DNA of 64,000 nucleotides from Tabrizicola_A sp964393035 (GTDB taxonomy: Bacteria; Pseudomonadota; Alphaproteobacteria; Rhodobacterales; Rhodobacteraceae). Of this stretch, positions 15,626 through 26,134 are shown in pieces. The notes beneath the pieces are model-generated. The model did no database searches, was not told where the DNA came from, and saw nothing but the letters and a program-made list of their open reading frames with translations. The number at the start of each line of letters is the position of its first letter. Position 1 is the first letter of the stretch. Both the position numbers and the translations under genes were made by a program. The stretch is taken from positions 248,001-312,000 of the forward strand of contig CAYMRX010000004.1 of the NCBI GenBank assembly GCA_964393035.1, given 5' to 3'.

Positions 15626-17776
15626 CTAGCCCCGGCATTGCCGCGCCGGCCCCGCCGCCGCCCCGCCAAAGCCCAAAAGCTCGAGCGAGACTGAAAAATC
15701 CGTGGTCGGGCTTACACTAGTCGAGGATGTAAACCGACGCGAGAGAGAAAGATCGACCGCAAGACATTCGTTGCGGAAGCTCAACCCCACCCCTGCATTC
15801 GAGGCGCGGTTGGCCTCAATATCATAGCGGTTCATCACCAGCGCGTGCCATCCGGCCTGCCCGATGGCAAAGCGGCCGTCAAAGACGATCTCATTGGTGT
15901 CGATGCTGCGGCCCTCGGCCGGGTCGGCCTTGTGGAACAGATAGCCGGTTTCCAAGGTCAGGCGGGGGCGGCTGTAGCTGAGAAGGGCCTCGGCCTTGGT
16001 CACGGCAAAGCCATCGTCCAGCAAGAACCGGTTGGTCAGCCCGATCCCCTGCGCCGAGGTCAGTTGCATCGCCGCAAGCCAATCAGAGTTTTTGCCGTTC
16101 AACCCCGATCCGGCGGTGAACTGGCCCGGATTTTCGGCGCGCAGCACCCGGCCAAAGGCCAGACCAAGACCCCAGCCCTCGGGGTCTTGCCGCAGGTAAT
16201 TCACGCCGATATTGGCCCGCGCACCGCGTTCGACCGCATCGGCACCTGGAAAGCGGTTCAGGGCAAAAAGGTTGCCTTGGTCGAATTCGACCAGAACGGA
16301 ATCCTCATTCGGCAGGGCTTCGGTCCCGCTGGGCGCCCAGACCAGTTGCACCACGGGTTCCAGCACATGGTTCACGCCGTTCTTGCCGGCCTTCACCCAA
16401 GGCCAGCGCAATTCGGTCGCCAAGGCGCCATGGCTGCGGCTGTGGGTGCCGTCATAGGTGGTGTCATCGCCGATGCGGTAAAGATCGGTCGTCACCTCGC
16501 CCAGAACCCCAAAGACCATGCCATTCCCGGCGATCCAGTCGCGCCGCCAATCGGCCCGGATGCGCCCGCGCAGCACATCGCGGCCATCGGCAATCGTGTC
16601 GGCATCCGCCCCCGTATCAAAGCCAAGCGTCGAAGACCGCCGGTGGCTGTGGGTCTGGAAGGTCAGCCCGCCTTGCCCGCCCAAGGGGCCAAGGCTGAAG
16701 CGGCGCTTCCAGGTGATGTCGCCCAAAAGCGAGGCCAGCGTGTCGGCAGGCTCGCTGTCACGCAAGCTTTGCACCGACAGGAAGCGGCCCGAGATATGTT
16801 CATTCGACCGCGTGCGGCTGATCTCGATGCTGCTCGTCAGCCGGTCCTTGTCCGAGCGGCCATAGTCGCGCAGATAGGCGCGGTCGGATACCGTTTCGCC
16901 GTGAAACCGCAGCTCAAAGCCCTTGGGCAGGTTGAAGCGGCCATCTGCGGCCAAAAGGCCCCGTGTCTCGTCCGGCCGCAGATCATCGCGTGACCCGGCG
17001 GCGTTGAGTTCGATCTCTCCGGTGCGGAAGGCCTGCCGATAGCGCAGTTCCAGCGTCCGCGCGCCCTTGGTGGTCAGGAAGGGGGTCAGCGTCAGATCGC
17101 GACTGTCGCCCATCGTGATGAAATAGGGCCAGCTTAGCCCCGTCCCCAGCGTCGAGGAGGAGTGCAGCGCCGGCATCAGGAAGCCGGTTGCCCGGTTCAG
17201 CGAAGGGTCCGGCACCCGCAACCGGGGCAGGAACAGCACCGGCACGCCGCCAAAGCGCAGCGAGGCGCGGTCGAAATAGATCTGCCGTTCTTCTTGGTCA
17301 TGCACCACGCGGCGGGCGCGGATTTCCCACAGCGGGGTAGGGTTCCCCGTACAGACCTTGCAAGACGAGGCGACCACCCGTGTCATCGCGGTATAGCGCC
17401 CGTCAACGCGCTGCACCTCGGCCGCCGCCATCTGCATACGCTGGTTCATCACCACCCGCGCCGAGCGCAGGATGCCTTCGGTCATGTCGGCCTTCAATTC
17501 GGCCTGCGAGGCGAGGATCACTGTATCCGAGCCGTCGCTCAGTGTGATCGGCCCGTCGATCAGCAGGCTGTCCGTGGCGCGATCATAGATCAGGCGATGC
17601 GCGGTCAGGCGGCGGCCCTGATAAAAGATCTCGACCGCGCCATCGGCGATCAGCCGATTTTCATCGGCAATCGACAGGCTGTTGGCGATCAGCGTCGCGG
17701 GTTCGTCCGCGCGGGCCAAGGGCGCGGCATAAAGAAGGGACAGCGCCAGGGCGGCCGTGGTCAGAAGGCGGCGCAT
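15626..17776 (-). CDS. lptD: LPS-assembly protein LptD
   Basis: 716-residue outer-membrane beta-barrel that inserts lipopolysaccharide into the outer leaflet. A signal peptide (MRRLLTTAALALSLLYAAPLARA) is followed by an OstA/LptD N-terminal domain (LIANSLSIADENRLIADG) and a long barrel region. A Cys in SSCKVCTGNPTPLWEIRAR marks the conserved segment before the barrel. ATG 17776 begins one base after the lptG stop; ATG 17785 is an in-frame alternative. Coupled to lptF and lptG, the permease half of the same Lpt machine. Confidence 0.93.
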   Translation of the reverse strand: MRRLLTTAALALSLLYAAPLARADEPATLIANSLSIADENRLIADGAVEIFYQGRRLTAHRLIYDRATDSLLIDGPITLSDGSDTVILASQAELKADMTEGILRSARVVMNQRMQMAAAEVQRVDGRYTAMTRVVASSCKVCTGNPTPLWEIRARRVVHDQEERQIYFDRASLRFGGVPVLFLPRLRVPDPSLNRATGFLMPALHSSSTLGTGLSWPYFITMGDSRDLTLTPFLTTKGARTLELRYRQAFRTGEIELNAAGSRDDLRPDETRGLLAADGRFNLPKGFELRFHGETVSDRAYLRDYGRSDKDRLTSSIEISRTRSNEHISGRFLSVQSLRDSEPADTLASLLGDITWKRRFSLGPLGGQGGLTFQTHSHRRSSTLGFDTGADADTIADGRDVLRGRIRADWRRDWIAGNGMVFGVLGEVTTDLYRIGDDTTYDGTHSRSHGALATELRWPWVKAGKNGVNHVLEPVVQLVWAPSGTEALPNEDSVLVEFDQGNLFALNRFPGADAVERGARANIGVNYLRQDPEGWGLGLAFGRVLRAENPGQFTAGSGLNGKNSDWLAAMQLTSAQGIGLTNRFLLDDGFAVTKAEALLSYSRPRLTLETGYLFHKADPAEGRSIDTNEIVFDGRFAIGQAGWHALVMNRYDIEANRASNAGVGLSFRNECLAVDLSLSRRFTSSTSVSPTTDFSVSLELLGFGGAAAGPARQCRG

Positions 17777-17777
17777 G

Positions 17778-18878
17778 TCAGCCATCCTCCAGATGCAAAA
17801 GCAGGCTAAGCGCCAGAAGCGCGGCCGCGACGGGGGGGGTCCATGCGGCGACAACGGTAGGAATCTGGCCATTTTCTCCAAGAACCTGGGCAAAGTTGCG
17901 AATGAAGAAGATGAAAAAGCCCGCCAGAAGGGCGAAAAGCACCATCTGCCCGGTCTTGCCAAAACGCGCATGGCGCATGGTAAAGCCCGCCGCCACCAGA
18001 ACCATGGCGGCCAGCAAAAGCGGCAGCGCCAGTTCCATCTGATAGGCAAGGCGCAGGCTGCGATCCGAAAAACCCGCCCGCTCCAGCGCCGCTGCCTGAC
18101 CGTTCAGGTTCCAAAATGACACCCGGCTCTGATCGCCCAGACCCTCGACCAGCTTGGCCGGCGTCATGTCGGTGGGCAGCGACAGGGCGCCGTCCGACTG
18201 GGTTGCCCCGGCCTCGGGGTTGGGGCTGTCGAATTGCCAGATCTTTGCCCCCTCCAGCACCCATTCCCCCGGCTGCAACCGCGCCTTGGCGGCCTCGATC
18301 CGGCCGGTCAGCGCCCCTTCGGGCGAGAATAGATGCAACGTCACCTGCGACAGTTCGGTGCCCTCTGGCGTGATCTGCACAGCATGGATCACGGTCTGGC
18401 CCAAGGCGTCACCCTGCCGCAACCACAGCCCTTCGGCCGAGACAGACAACACCGCCCCCGCCGTCGCCCCCGCCAGCACCGCGCTGCGGCGTTCATATTC
18501 CTTCGAGGTTGCCGCCACCAAGGGATTGAACACGGCCACCGCCAAAAGCCCGATCGCCAGCGCCGTCGCAACCGGGGCCAGAAGAAAGCGCAACCCCGCC
18601 CGCCCGGCGGCGCGCACCACCACCAGCTCCGACGATTTTGCCAAGCCCAGAAACAACATGATCGCCGCCAGCACCATCAACAGCGGCAAGATACCATAAA
18701 GGTTCTGCGGCACGTTCAGCAGCGCCAGCACAAAGGCCTGCGACAGCGCGATATCAACGTCGGAATACCGCCGGATCTGCTCAATCAGGTCGATCAGCAT
18801 GAGGACGCCAAGAAAGATCGCGAAAATCCGCAGAAAACTGAAGGCAAAGCGTTGTGCAAGGTAGAGATCAAGCGTCAT
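17778..18878 (-). CDS. lptG: LPS export ABC transporter permease LptG
   Basis: 366-residue inner-membrane permease of the LptB2FG complex that extracts lipopolysaccharide. Three N-terminal helices (FAFSFLRIFAIFLGVLMLIDLIEQ onward), a periplasmic beta-jellyroll domain (about residues 120-270), then three C-terminal helices ending LLALSLLLHLEDG. ATG 18878 overlaps the lptF stop as ATGA, giving tight translational coupling. Confidence 0.94.
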   Translation of the reverse strand: MTLDLYLAQRFAFSFLRIFAIFLGVLMLIDLIEQIRRYSDVDIALSQAFVLALLNVPQNLYGILPLLMVLAAIMLFLGLAKSSELVVVRAAGRAGLRFLLAPVATALAIGLLAVAVFNPLVAATSKEYERRSAVLAGATAGAVLSVSAEGLWLRQGDALGQTVIHAVQITPEGTELSQVTLHLFSPEGALTGRIEAAKARLQPGEWVLEGAKIWQFDSPNPEAGATQSDGALSLPTDMTPAKLVEGLGDQSRVSFWNLNGQAAALERAGFSDRSLRLAYQMELALPLLLAAMVLVAAGFTMRHARFGKTGQMVLFALLAGFFIFFIRNFAQVLGENGQIPTVVAAWTPPVAAALLALSLLLHLEDG

Positions 18879-19987
18879 GCGGCGACCCCCACCCGGCGTG
18901 GGCGCTGTGACCACCAGAGCAGAAAATAACCGATCGACAGGCCAAAAAGCGGGGCCGCATAGGCCCATGCCCAGCCGTGGTCCGACCGCAGCCCCAATCT
19001 GGTGGCCACCGAGGCGACGGCCTGCACCAGCACCAAAAGGACGACCGCAAGCCCGACCTGCCGCCACAGGCCAAAGCGGCTGAAGGTGCCCATCAACAAG
19101 GCGGCAAACCCGATAAGCGCCGCCGCCACGGCCAGAAACGGCTGCGCGATGCGGTTGTGGGCGTCATAGAGAAAGGCCGCCCGCGTCTCTCCCGTCTCGG
19201 CCAGAAGGGCCGGGGCGGCAGACATCAGTTCGGCCGTCGACAGCGCATCTATATTGCGCGCGCCGGGGGCGGCATCGGGCAAAAGCCCGCTCAGATCATA
19301 GGTAAAATCGGCAAAGCGCGTCATCGACAACCGCCGCTCGGTCCCGGTGACCTGCTGGGCCATGCCGTTGAACATCAGAAGCTTCGGACCCGAGTCGGTG
19401 CGGGCAAACAGCGCCTTTTCCGCGGTGTAGGTGGTGACCGCCTCGGGGTCGCGGGCATCGGTCAGAAACAGACCCAGCAACTCCCCTGACGGGGCAAGCT
19501 CACGCACATAAAGCGTCAGGCCGGTGCCGGGATGGGTGAATTCGCCATCCGTCAAAAAGCGCGCGGTGACGTTCTGCCGGATCTCGGCATAGCGCGCGGT
19601 CAAAGCCTCACGGCTGGCCGGCACCAGCACATGCGCAAGGATCAGGGCGGCCAGCGTCACGATCAGGCCGAACCACAAAACCGGCCGCGCCAGCCGAAAC
19701 GATGAAAAGCCGGTCGCCTGCATGACGACCAACTCGCTTTCCTGCATCAATCGGTTGGCCACATAGACCGCCGCCGCAAAGGCCGCGATGGGAAGCACGA
19801 CACGGATCACATTCGGCAAGGTCAGCAATGAGAATTCCAGAAACACCACCGCGGTCTGGCCATCGCCGATCAACTGGTCAAACAGCCCCACCGCCCGGTT
19901 GACCCAATAGACCGCCACCAGCACCAGCGCGAAAAAGCCGAAGACGGCCAGAAGCTGGACAAGCAGATATCGGTCGAATCTGGACAA
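18875..19987 (-). CDS. lptF: LPS export ABC transporter permease LptF
   Basis: 370-residue partner of LptG, with six helices split by a periplasmic domain. ESELVVMQATGFSSFRLARPV is the cytoplasmic coupling segment typical of the YjgP/YjgQ family. The start is TTG at 19987 with AGGA about ten bases upstream. First gene of the lptF-lptG-lptD-surA-pdxA-rsmA operon, divergent from pepA across about 145 bases that should hold both promoters. Confidence 0.93.
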   Translation of the reverse strand: MSRFDRYLLVQLLAVFGFFALVLVAVYWVNRAVGLFDQLIGDGQTAVVFLEFSLLTLPNVIRVVLPIAAFAAAVYVANRLMQESELVVMQATGFSSFRLARPVLWFGLIVTLAALILAHVLVPASREALTARYAEIRQNVTARFLTDGEFTHPGTGLTLYVRELAPSGELLGLFLTDARDPEAVTTYTAEKALFARTDSGPKLLMFNGMAQQVTGTERRLSMTRFADFTYDLSGLLPDAAPGARNIDALSTAELMSAAPALLAETGETRAAFLYDAHNRIAQPFLAVAAALIGFAALLMGTFSRFGLWRQVGLAVVLLVLVQAVASVATRLGLRSDHGWAWAYAAPLFGLSIGYFLLWWSQRPRRVGVAA

Positions 19988-20134
19988 GACACGCTATTCC
20001 TAGGGGCACGGGCCCGGTCAAACTATCAACATTCGCATCGGGCGAAAACTGCTATCTGGCATTTCAGCGCCCCCTTCGCTAGCTTTCAGCGAAATGCCGC
20101 GCGACGTGAAGGACGCGGCCCGAAAGGATGCCAG

Positions 20135-21610
<1,476 letters not shown>

Positions 21611-21674
21611 CCTTGGCCCTTTACCTTGGCGCAAATATCCATGACCCGGCCTGCCGCTGCGGCGTGATATCCTG

Positions 21675-22136
21675 ATGGCCACGGCGATGTTTTACCATCT
21701 GACCCGCTCGGGGCCAGAGGAGGTGCTGGCCCTGATCTTGCCACGCGCGCTGGCCACGGGCTGGCGGGTCATGTTGCGCAGCCCCGATGCAGGCCGCCGC
21801 GACCGGCTGGATGCGAAACTGTGGCTGGAACCGGAAGACGGCTTTCTGCCGCATGGGCTGGAAGGCGGCGCCTTTGACGCCGGTCAGCCGGTGCTGATCG
21901 GGCAGGGCGCGGCTGTGAATGCCGCGCAAGGGGTGGTGCTTTTGGACGGGGCCGAACCCTTGCCGGGCGAGGAGGCCTGCGAGCGGCTTTGGGTGCTGTT
22001 TGACGGCGATGATCCGGCGGCGGTTCAGGCCGCGCGCGGGCTGTGGACCCGGTTGACCGGGCTGGGCATGGCCGCGCAATACTGGTCGGAAGACAGCGGG
22101 CGCTGGGTGATGATGTCCGAAAAGAAGCCCGCCTGA
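21675..22136 (+). CDS. holC: DNA polymerase III subunit chi
   Basis: 153-residue subunit of the replicative clamp-loader complex. In E. coli chi bridges psi and single-strand binding protein. The N-terminal FYHLTRSGPEEVLALILPRAL and the central RDRLDAKLWLEPEDGFLPHGL (LW..dp.sFlPHG motif) identify the family. Length is normal. Likely cotranscribed with pepA. Convergent with ndk, with a palindromic region between them. Confidence 0.92.
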   Translation: MATAMFYHLTRSGPEEVLALILPRALATGWRVMLRSPDAGRRDRLDAKLWLEPEDGFLPHGLEGGAFDAGQPVLIGQGAAVNAAQGVVLLDGAEPLPGEEACERLWVLFDGDDPAAVQAARGLWTRLTGLGMAAQYWSEDSGRWVMMSEKKPA

Positions 22137-22142
22137 GGGAAA

Positions 22143-22187
22143 CAATTTTTCGACGAAAAATTGAAGCGGCGGGTTGCCCCGCCGCTT
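22143..22187. terminator. Palindromic bidirectional terminator between holC and ndk
   Basis: CAATTTTTCG-A-CGAAAAATTG (22143-22163) is immediately followed by the GC hairpin AAGCGGCGGG (22164-22173) with CCCGCCGCTT (22178-22187). The AT palindrome belongs to the same family as those at 13344 and 56155. Confidence 0.7.
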
Positions 22188-22217
22188 GCGATTTCTGGCT
22201 TCGAAAGCGGTTCGGCC

Positions 22218-22640
22218 TCAGCCAACCAGTTCAAGGCCCGAGAAGAAGAAGGCGATCTCGCGGGCCGCCGATTCTGCGCTGTCCGAACCATGGACCGAGT
22301 TTTCGCCCTTCGACAGTGCGAATTCCTTGCGGATGGTGCCGGCGTCAGCCGCGGCCGGATCGGTCGCGCCCATCACTTCGCGGTTTTTCAGGATGGCGCC
22401 TTCGCCTTCCAGAACCTGCACGACGACCGGTTCCGAGGCCATGAACGCGCAAAGTTCGCCGTAGAAGGGCCGGGCGGCATGTTCGGCATAGAACGCGCCG
22501 GCTTGCTTGTCGCTGAGGTGGATGCGCTTGGACGCCACGACGCGCAGGCCGGCGTCTTCGAATTTGGCAACGATCTTGCCGGTCAGGTTGCGCTTGGTGG
22601 CGTCGGGTTTGATGATCGACAGGGTGCGTTCGGTGGCCAT
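22218..22640 (-). CDS. ndk: Nucleoside diphosphate kinase
   Basis: 140-residue cytosolic kinase that equilibrates nucleoside di- and triphosphates. RTLSIIKPDATKRNLTGKI at the N-terminus and the active-site His in NSVHGSDSAESA are diagnostic. Length is exactly that of bacterial Ndk. ATG 22640. Probably monocistronic; the upstream region is shared with the divergent ABC-F gene. Confidence 0.98.
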   Translation of the reverse strand: MATERTLSIIKPDATKRNLTGKIVAKFEDAGLRVVASKRIHLSDKQAGAFYAEHAARPFYGELCAFMASEPVVVQVLEGEGAILKNREVMGATDPAAADAGTIRKEFALSKGENSVHGSDSAESAAREIAFFFSGLELVG

Positions 22641-22734
22641 TTGGCTCTCCATGGGTAAGGGGGCCGATATTGGCCCGAAGGGATGGCGCGGCGCATAGCA
22701 TGGGTCTTGGGCAAAGAAAAGCCGGGGGACAAGA

Positions 22735-22800
22735 AGGGGGGCGCTGCCCCCGTCGCGCCTTTGGCGCGCCTCCCCCGGGATATTTGGGCAGAGAGGATGG
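22735..22800 (+). repeat. Dispersed intergenic repeat, copy C
   Basis: GGGGGGCGCTGCCCCC, then a GCGCC-TTT-GGCGC hairpin, then CCTCCCCCGGGATATTTGGG and CAGAGAGGATGGG. It shares both modules of copy A in a diverged form, upstream of the ABC-F gene. Confidence 0.6.
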
Positions 22801-22842
22801 GGGAAGATTGACCTTTCGCCCCGGCTGCGGCATGGGCAGGGC

Positions 22843-24693
22843 ATGCTGAAGATCGAAGACATCACCTATAGCGTCGAAGGCCGCCCCCTGTTCGAAGGGG
22901 CCTCGGCCACCATTCCCACCGGTCACAAGGTGGGTCTTGTCGGGCGCAATGGCGCGGGGAAAACCACGCTGTTCCGGCTGATCCGGGGCGAGTTGGCGCT
23001 GGAATCGGGGGCGATTTCGATCCCGAACCGCGCGCGCATTGGCGGGGTGGCGCAGGAAGTGCCGTCCTCGTCCACCTCGCTTCTCGATACGGTGCTGGCC
23101 GCCGATACCGAGCGTGCGGCGCTGATGGCGGAAGCGGAGGTCGCGCAAGACCCGCACCGGATCGCCGAAATTCAGGCGCGGTTGGCAGATATTGATGCGT
23201 GGAGCGCGGAGGGCCGTGCTTCGGCCATTCTCAAAGGTCTTGGTTTTGACGCCGAGGCGCAGTTGCGCCCCTGTTCGGATTTCTCGGGCGGCTGGCGCAT
23301 GCGGGTGGCGCTGGCGGGCGTGCTGTTTGCGCAGCCGGATTACCTTTTGCTCGATGAACCGACCAACTATCTCGATCTGGAAGGCGCCTTGTGGCTGGAA
23401 AGCTATCTGGCGAAATATCCCCATACGGTGCTGATCATCTCTCACGACCGCGGCCTTTTGAACCGCGCCGTGCAGGGGATCTTGCATCTGGACAATCGCC
23501 AACTGACCTATTGGCAGGGCGGTTATGACCAGTTCGCCCGCCAGATGGCCGAGCGTCGCGCGGTCTTGCAGGCCGAGGCGAAAAAGCAGGAGGCGCGGCG
23601 CGCGCATCTGCAATCCTTCGTCGATCGCTTCAAGGCCAAGGCCAGTAAGGCCGTGCAGGCGCAAAGCCGCGTGAAGATGCTGGAAAAGATGACGCCGATC
23701 GTGGCCCCCGAGGATGCCAAGAAGGTGGTCTTCACCTTTCCGGCCCCCGAGGAACTTTCACCGCCGATCATCAATATCGAAGGCGGCGCGGTGGGCTATG
23801 GCGGCCCGCCGGTGCTGCGCAAACTGTCCTTGCGGATTGATCAGGATGATCGCATCGCGCTTCTCGGTCGCAATGGCGAGGGCAAATCCACCCTGTCCAA
23901 GCTTTTGGCAGGCAAGCTTGACGCCTGCGAAGGCAAGATGGTGAAATCCTCCAAGCTGCGCATCGGCTATTTCGCGCAGCATCAGGTGGATGAGCTGCAC
24001 ATCGACGAAACCCCCTTGCAGCACATCATGCGCCTGCGCCCCGCCGAGGGGCAGCCGAAGCTTCGGGCGCGGCTGGCGGGCTTTGGCCTGATGGCGGAAC
24101 AGGCCGAAACCGTGGTCGGGCGGCTCTCGGGTGGGCAGAAGGCGCGGTTGTCGCTTTTGTTGGCCACCATCGACGCGCCGCATCTGTTGATTTTGGACGA
24201 ACCGACCAACCATCTTGATATTGAGTCCCGCGAGGCCCTGGTCGAGGCGCTGACCGAATATTCCGGCGCGGTCATTCTGGTCAGCCATGACATGCACCTG
24301 TTGTCGCTGGTGGCCGACCGGCTTTGGCTGGTGAAGGGCGGGGCGGTGACGCCCTATACCGAAGACCTTGAAGCCTACCGGCGGCAATTGCTGGCGGGCG
24401 ACGAGGTGGAAAAGCCCAGTCCCAAGACGGTTGAAAAGCCAAAAAAAGCCAGCCGCGACGAGATGCTGGCCCTGAAGGCCGAGGTGCGCAAATGCGATGA
24501 GCGTTTGGCCAAGCTGAACGAGATGCGCGACAAGCTGGCGACCAAACTGGCCGATCCCGCCCTTTATGAAGACACGCGCAAGGGCGAGTTGGAAACCTGG
24601 AACAAGAAATACGCCGAGGTGATGGATGGCCTTGACCGGGCCGAAGCCCTGTGGATGGCGGCGCAGGAAAAGCTGGAGGCGGCAGGGGTTTGA
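22843..24693 (+). CDS. ABC-F family ATPase
   Basis: 616-residue soluble protein with two ATP-binding cassettes and no membrane segment. Cassette 1: Walker A GRNGAGKTT, signature FSGGWRMRVALAG, Walker B LLLDEPTNYLDL. Cassette 2: GRNGEGKST, LSGGQKARLSLLLA, LILDEPTNHLDI. The charged linker (RFKAKASKAVQAQSRVKM) and a C-terminal coiled coil (KAEVRKCDERLAKLNEMRDKL) match the Uup/YheS type. ABC-F proteins bind the ribosomal E site and relieve stalling. Which subfamily this is, and whether it protects against an antibiotic, cannot be told. Confidence 0.9.
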   Translation: MLKIEDITYSVEGRPLFEGASATIPTGHKVGLVGRNGAGKTTLFRLIRGELALESGAISIPNRARIGGVAQEVPSSSTSLLDTVLAADTERAALMAEAEVAQDPHRIAEIQARLADIDAWSAEGRASAILKGLGFDAEAQLRPCSDFSGGWRMRVALAGVLFAQPDYLLLDEPTNYLDLEGALWLESYLAKYPHTVLIISHDRGLLNRAVQGILHLDNRQLTYWQGGYDQFARQMAERRAVLQAEAKKQEARRAHLQSFVDRFKAKASKAVQAQSRVKMLEKMTPIVAPEDAKKVVFTFPAPEELSPPIINIEGGAVGYGGPPVLRKLSLRIDQDDRIALLGRNGEGKSTLSKLLAGKLDACEGKMVKSSKLRIGYFAQHQVDELHIDETPLQHIMRLRPAEGQPKLRARLAGFGLMAEQAETVVGRLSGGQKARLSLLLATIDAPHLLILDEPTNHLDIESREALVEALTEYSGAVILVSHDMHLLSLVADRLWLVKGGAVTPYTEDLEAYRRQLLAGDEVEKPSPKTVEKPKKASRDEMLALKAEVRKCDERLAKLNEMRDKLATKLADPALYEDTRKGELETWNKKYAEVMDGLDRAEALWMAAQEKLEAAGV

Positions 24694-24726
24694 TCGCGCC
24701 TCTGCGCGGGCAAATCCTCACGCAAT

Positions 24727-24744
24727 CTGTGCAAACTTGCACAG
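24727..24744. promoter_or_regulatory. 18-bp palindromic operator candidate upstream of nitroreductase gene
   Basis: CTGTGCAA-AC-TTGCACAG, a perfect 8+8 inverted repeat lying 72 bases before the nitroreductase ATG. Size and position suit a MarR/HxlR/TetR-type repressor. Stem-loop use as a terminator for the upstream gene is less likely because no T-tract follows. Confidence 0.45.
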
Positions 24745-24815
24745 AGGATGCGGTTGAACTTGGCGATCTGCGCATGCATATCGGGTCCAGCACAACACCG
24801 AAGGGGCTGAACGCC

Positions 24816-25433
24816 ATGACCAACGCTACCATCACCACGCTGAAAAACCGCCGCACCGTCTATGCACTCGGCAAGGCGCTGCCGCAGTCCGAAGCGGCTG
24901 TCGAGGCGCTTATCAAGGAGGCCGTGCGCCTGTCGCCGTCCTCGTTCAACTCGCAATCCTCGCGCGCTGTGATCCTGTTCGGGGCGGCGTCGGAAAAGTT
25001 CTGGGGCATCGTTACTGAGGTCCTGCGCGCCATCGTCCCGGCCGAGGCTTTTGCCGGCACCGAAGCCAAGATGCAGTCTTTCGCCGCGGGCGCGGGCACG
25101 GTGCTGTTCTATGAAGACCAAGCCACCATCAAAGGCCTGCAAGAGCAGTTTGCGCTTTATGCCGACGCCTTCCCCGGCTTTTCGGAACATTCCTCGGGCA
25201 TGGCGCAGATTTCGGTCTGGAACGCGCTGGCCGACGCGGGCATTGGCGCCAGCCTGCAACATTATAACCCGGTGATCGACGACGCCGTGGCTGCGGCCTT
25301 TGATGTGCCCGCAAGCTGGAAACTGCGCGCCCAGATGCCCTTTGGCGCGATTGCCGCCGCTGCGGGCGACAAGGCCTATATCGCCGATGAAGGCCGCTTC
25401 CTGACCTATGGCAACGCCATCGCCGCTGAATAA
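24816..25433 (+). CDS. Nitroreductase-family FMN oxidoreductase
   Basis: 205-residue flavoenzyme. NRRTVYALGKALPQ and the FMN-binding SPSSFNSQSSRAVIL near the N-terminus, plus NALADAGIGASLQHYNP in the middle, match the nitroreductase subgroup related to yeast Hbn1/Frm2. NAD(P)H-dependent reduction of nitroaromatics or quinones is likely; the natural substrate is unknown. ATG 24816 has AAGGGG nine bases upstream; in-frame codons back to 24651 overlap the previous gene. A palindromic operator precedes it and a terminator follows, so it is probably a single-gene inducible unit. Confidence 0.85.
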   Translation: MTNATITTLKNRRTVYALGKALPQSEAAVEALIKEAVRLSPSSFNSQSSRAVILFGAASEKFWGIVTEVLRAIVPAEAFAGTEAKMQSFAAGAGTVLFYEDQATIKGLQEQFALYADAFPGFSEHSSGMAQISVWNALADAGIGASLQHYNPVIDDAVAAAFDVPASWKLRAQMPFGAIAAAAGDKAYIADEGRFLTYGNAIAAE

Positions 25434-25448
25434 GCGCGACATCTTGCG

Positions 25449-25479
25449 AAAGGCCGCCCCTTGTGGGCGGCCTTTTTCC
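25449..25479 (+). terminator. Rho-independent terminator after nitroreductase gene
   Basis: Stem AAAGGCCGCCC (25449-25459) with GGGCGGCCTTT (25465-25475), loop CTTGT, then TTCCT. Confidence 0.85.
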
Positions 25480-25516
25480 TTTGCGCATGCTGTCATGACG
25501 CTTTAGCGTGGCCGCC

Positions 25517-26134
25517 ATGACATCCGCCTTCCTCATCACCGCCTTTGCCACGCTTTTCGTGGTGATTGATCCGCCGGGCCTTGTGCCTTTGTTCATCGCC
25601 CTGACCCAAGGCATGGACAGCCCACGCCGCCGCGGCATGGCCGGGCGGGCCTGCCTGATTGCCGCCGGGCTGCTGTTGATGTTCGGCGTCGCGGGTGAGG
25701 CGATCTTGACCTTCATCGGCATTTCCATGCCCGCCTTCCGCATCGCGGGTGGCATCCTGCTGTTCCTGACCGCCTTGGACATGCTTTTTGAACGCCGCAC
25801 CCAGCGGCGCGAGGGGCAACATGCGGACCCCGATCATGATCCTTCGGTCTTCCCGCTGGCCACCCCGCTGATTGCCGGGCCGGGCGCGATTGCCACCATG
25901 ATCCTGTTGATCGGACAGGGCGGCGGCGATTGGGCGGCAACCGGAGCGGTGGTCGGCTTGATGGTCTTGATGATGCTGGTGACCTATGCCTTCCTGCTTG
26001 CCGCCCCCCCGTTGGAGCGCATGCTGGGCCGCACGGGAACCATCGTGATTACCCGGCTTTTGGGCATGCTTTTGGCCGCCTTGTCGGTGCAATTCGTGAT
26101 CGACGGCGTGCGCGGCACCGGGTTGATCGGATGA
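25517..26134 (+). CDS. MarC-family integral membrane protein
   Basis: 205-residue protein with about six hydrophobic helices. FVVIDPPGLVPLFIALT near the N-terminus and PLATPLIAGPGAIATMILL in the middle are the MarC (UPF0056) signatures. MarC was once linked to multiple antibiotic resistance in E. coli, but that role was not confirmed; function is unknown. ATG 25517 preferred over GTG 25508. Overlaps the next gene as ATGA, so the two are coupled. Confidence 0.88.
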   Translation: MTSAFLITAFATLFVVIDPPGLVPLFIALTQGMDSPRRRGMAGRACLIAAGLLLMFGVAGEAILTFIGISMPAFRIAGGILLFLTALDMLFERRTQRREGQHADPDHDPSVFPLATPLIAGPGAIATMILLIGQGGGDWAATGAVVGLMVLMMLVTYAFLLAAPPLERMLGRTGTIVITRLLGMLLAALSVQFVIDGVRGTGLIG

